From Phaseolus vulgaris (taxonomy: Eukaryota > Streptophyta > Magnoliopsida > Fabales > Fabaceae), in NCBI RefSeq assembly GCF_000499845.2, contig NC_023750.2, forward strand, positions 25,982,643 through 26,046,642: a stretch of 64,000 bases of DNA, given 5' to 3'. The notes under the pieces were generated by a model. It was not told where the DNA came from, did no database searches, and saw only the letters and a program-made list of their open reading frames with translations. Positions 63,257-64,000 of the stretch are shown piece by piece. Positions within the stretch are counted from its first letter, which is position 1, and every line of letters starts with the position of its first letter. The translations under genes and the position numbers were made by a program.

Positions 63257-64000
63257 AACGCCAACTTTCAACCGCCACCTTTACCTTTTTGCGCTTTATA
63301 TTCGCTCTAGCCATCCTCTGATAAAATTGTAAATCTTTTGAACTATTTGCACCATTGTTGGGATAATGGGTTTTGTATAACAATTTCATATTCGTTCTTC
63401 ATTTTTGTATGCTTCAATTGCTTTTCCTGTACTTTTACTCGTTTCTTTCGCTGTGTTGGGCGATCCTGTACGCCCGACGCCTTACTTCTAACGTGTACCT
63501 CACAACCTGTTCCGCATTCGTATCTATGAGGCCTCTTCCTCGTGAAGGCGCTGGCCGCTCCGCCATTGCTGCAATGCAAAAGTCGAGACCTGCTCTAGGT
63601 CTTAAACACTTGGGACAAGATCGTATTTCAGTGCCCACGCCCATGAAGAGGCCTGTCTAACAGCGCCATATCGTCCACGGAGTGTCTTAAACACTAAGGC
63701 GATTTGTCCCTTGATTCTTGGTGCTTGGCGCCCACGCCTAAGGAGAGGCCTGCTACAACAGCGCCATATCGTCCTCAGGGTGTCTAGAAACGCCAAACAC
63801 CGGGAAGGCTCGAAGCCCCCCCAGGGGGTCGTTCCCTCCATGGTCTTTCCTTCCCATGGGTATCGGGGAGCAACACTGCTAGTGCTTTGCTCGGCTTTTG
63901 GCAATCTCGTCTCCCTCCACAGTCTTTCCTACATGTGGGTATCGGGGAGGCGACGCCGCTGGTGACCAGTTTTAACTTCTTCGATTTCGTCTCCCTCCAC
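63257..64000 (-). repeat. Spacer of element 8 with repeated hairpins
   Basis: Non-coding 3' side of the antisense gene. In reverse orientation it has the second structured motif at about 63630-63690 and 63735-63785, then hairpin copies at 63828-63874 and 63906-63954, and the start of another at 63989-64000. The order mirrors the spacer of element 4 (42884-43260). Confidence 0.7.

Overview
The window looks like a repeat-rich, probably pericentromeric block of a dicot plant chromosome. A legume is my guess from the style of the elements; nothing in the window proves it. I see no convincing host gene, no tRNA or rRNA gene and no bacterial feature. Nearly everything is LTR retrotransposon: Ty3/gypsy elements of the Tat lineage (tandem RNase H domains, an extra antisense gene between pol and the 3' LTR) and one Ty1/copia element of SIRE type.

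Layout. 1-4544: two minus-strand gypsy 5' halves (gag, PBS, LTR), one inserted in the other and both in an antisense-gene remnant (4545-4823). 4990-9667: AT-rich, unclassified DNA carrying a solo LTR (8646-9442, TSD TATAT). 9668-14653: a rearranged plus-strand gypsy composite. 14654-26485: the best-preserved gypsy element (element 2), with gag, protease, RT, RNase H, archaeal-type RNase H and integrase on plus and a spliced antisense gene on minus. 26486-40501: a nest in which a minus-strand element (5) holds a solo LTR, which in turn holds an 10.8-kb minus-strand element (3, 28358-39185). 40833-47564: element 4, TSD ATTAA, which has lost gag-pol and keeps only the antisense gene. 47758-51300: a plus-strand gypsy 5' half with a solo LTR in its gag (TSD GTCTC). 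51301-60684: the copia element, minus strand. 60685-64000: an antisense gene interrupted by a solo LTR (TSD ACCTC), then a spacer of repeated hairpins.

Two signals go beyond routine repeat annotation. First, the antisense gene keeps the same architecture in divergent copies: a 5'UTR intron just before the ATG, a phase-1 coding intron at the same place, an N-terminal domain, a proline-rich linker, a coiled coil and a C-terminal VVDGK-type motif. In element 2 it is intact (705 codons after splicing), while gag-pol has a stop codon and a one-base frame break. Second, a hairpin of about 40 nt recurs at least 11 times, in the U3 of one LTR family and in internal spacers; its loop is constant and its stems differ by paired, compensating changes.

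All boundaries were read by eye. Domain and lineage names rest on remembered family features, not on a database search.
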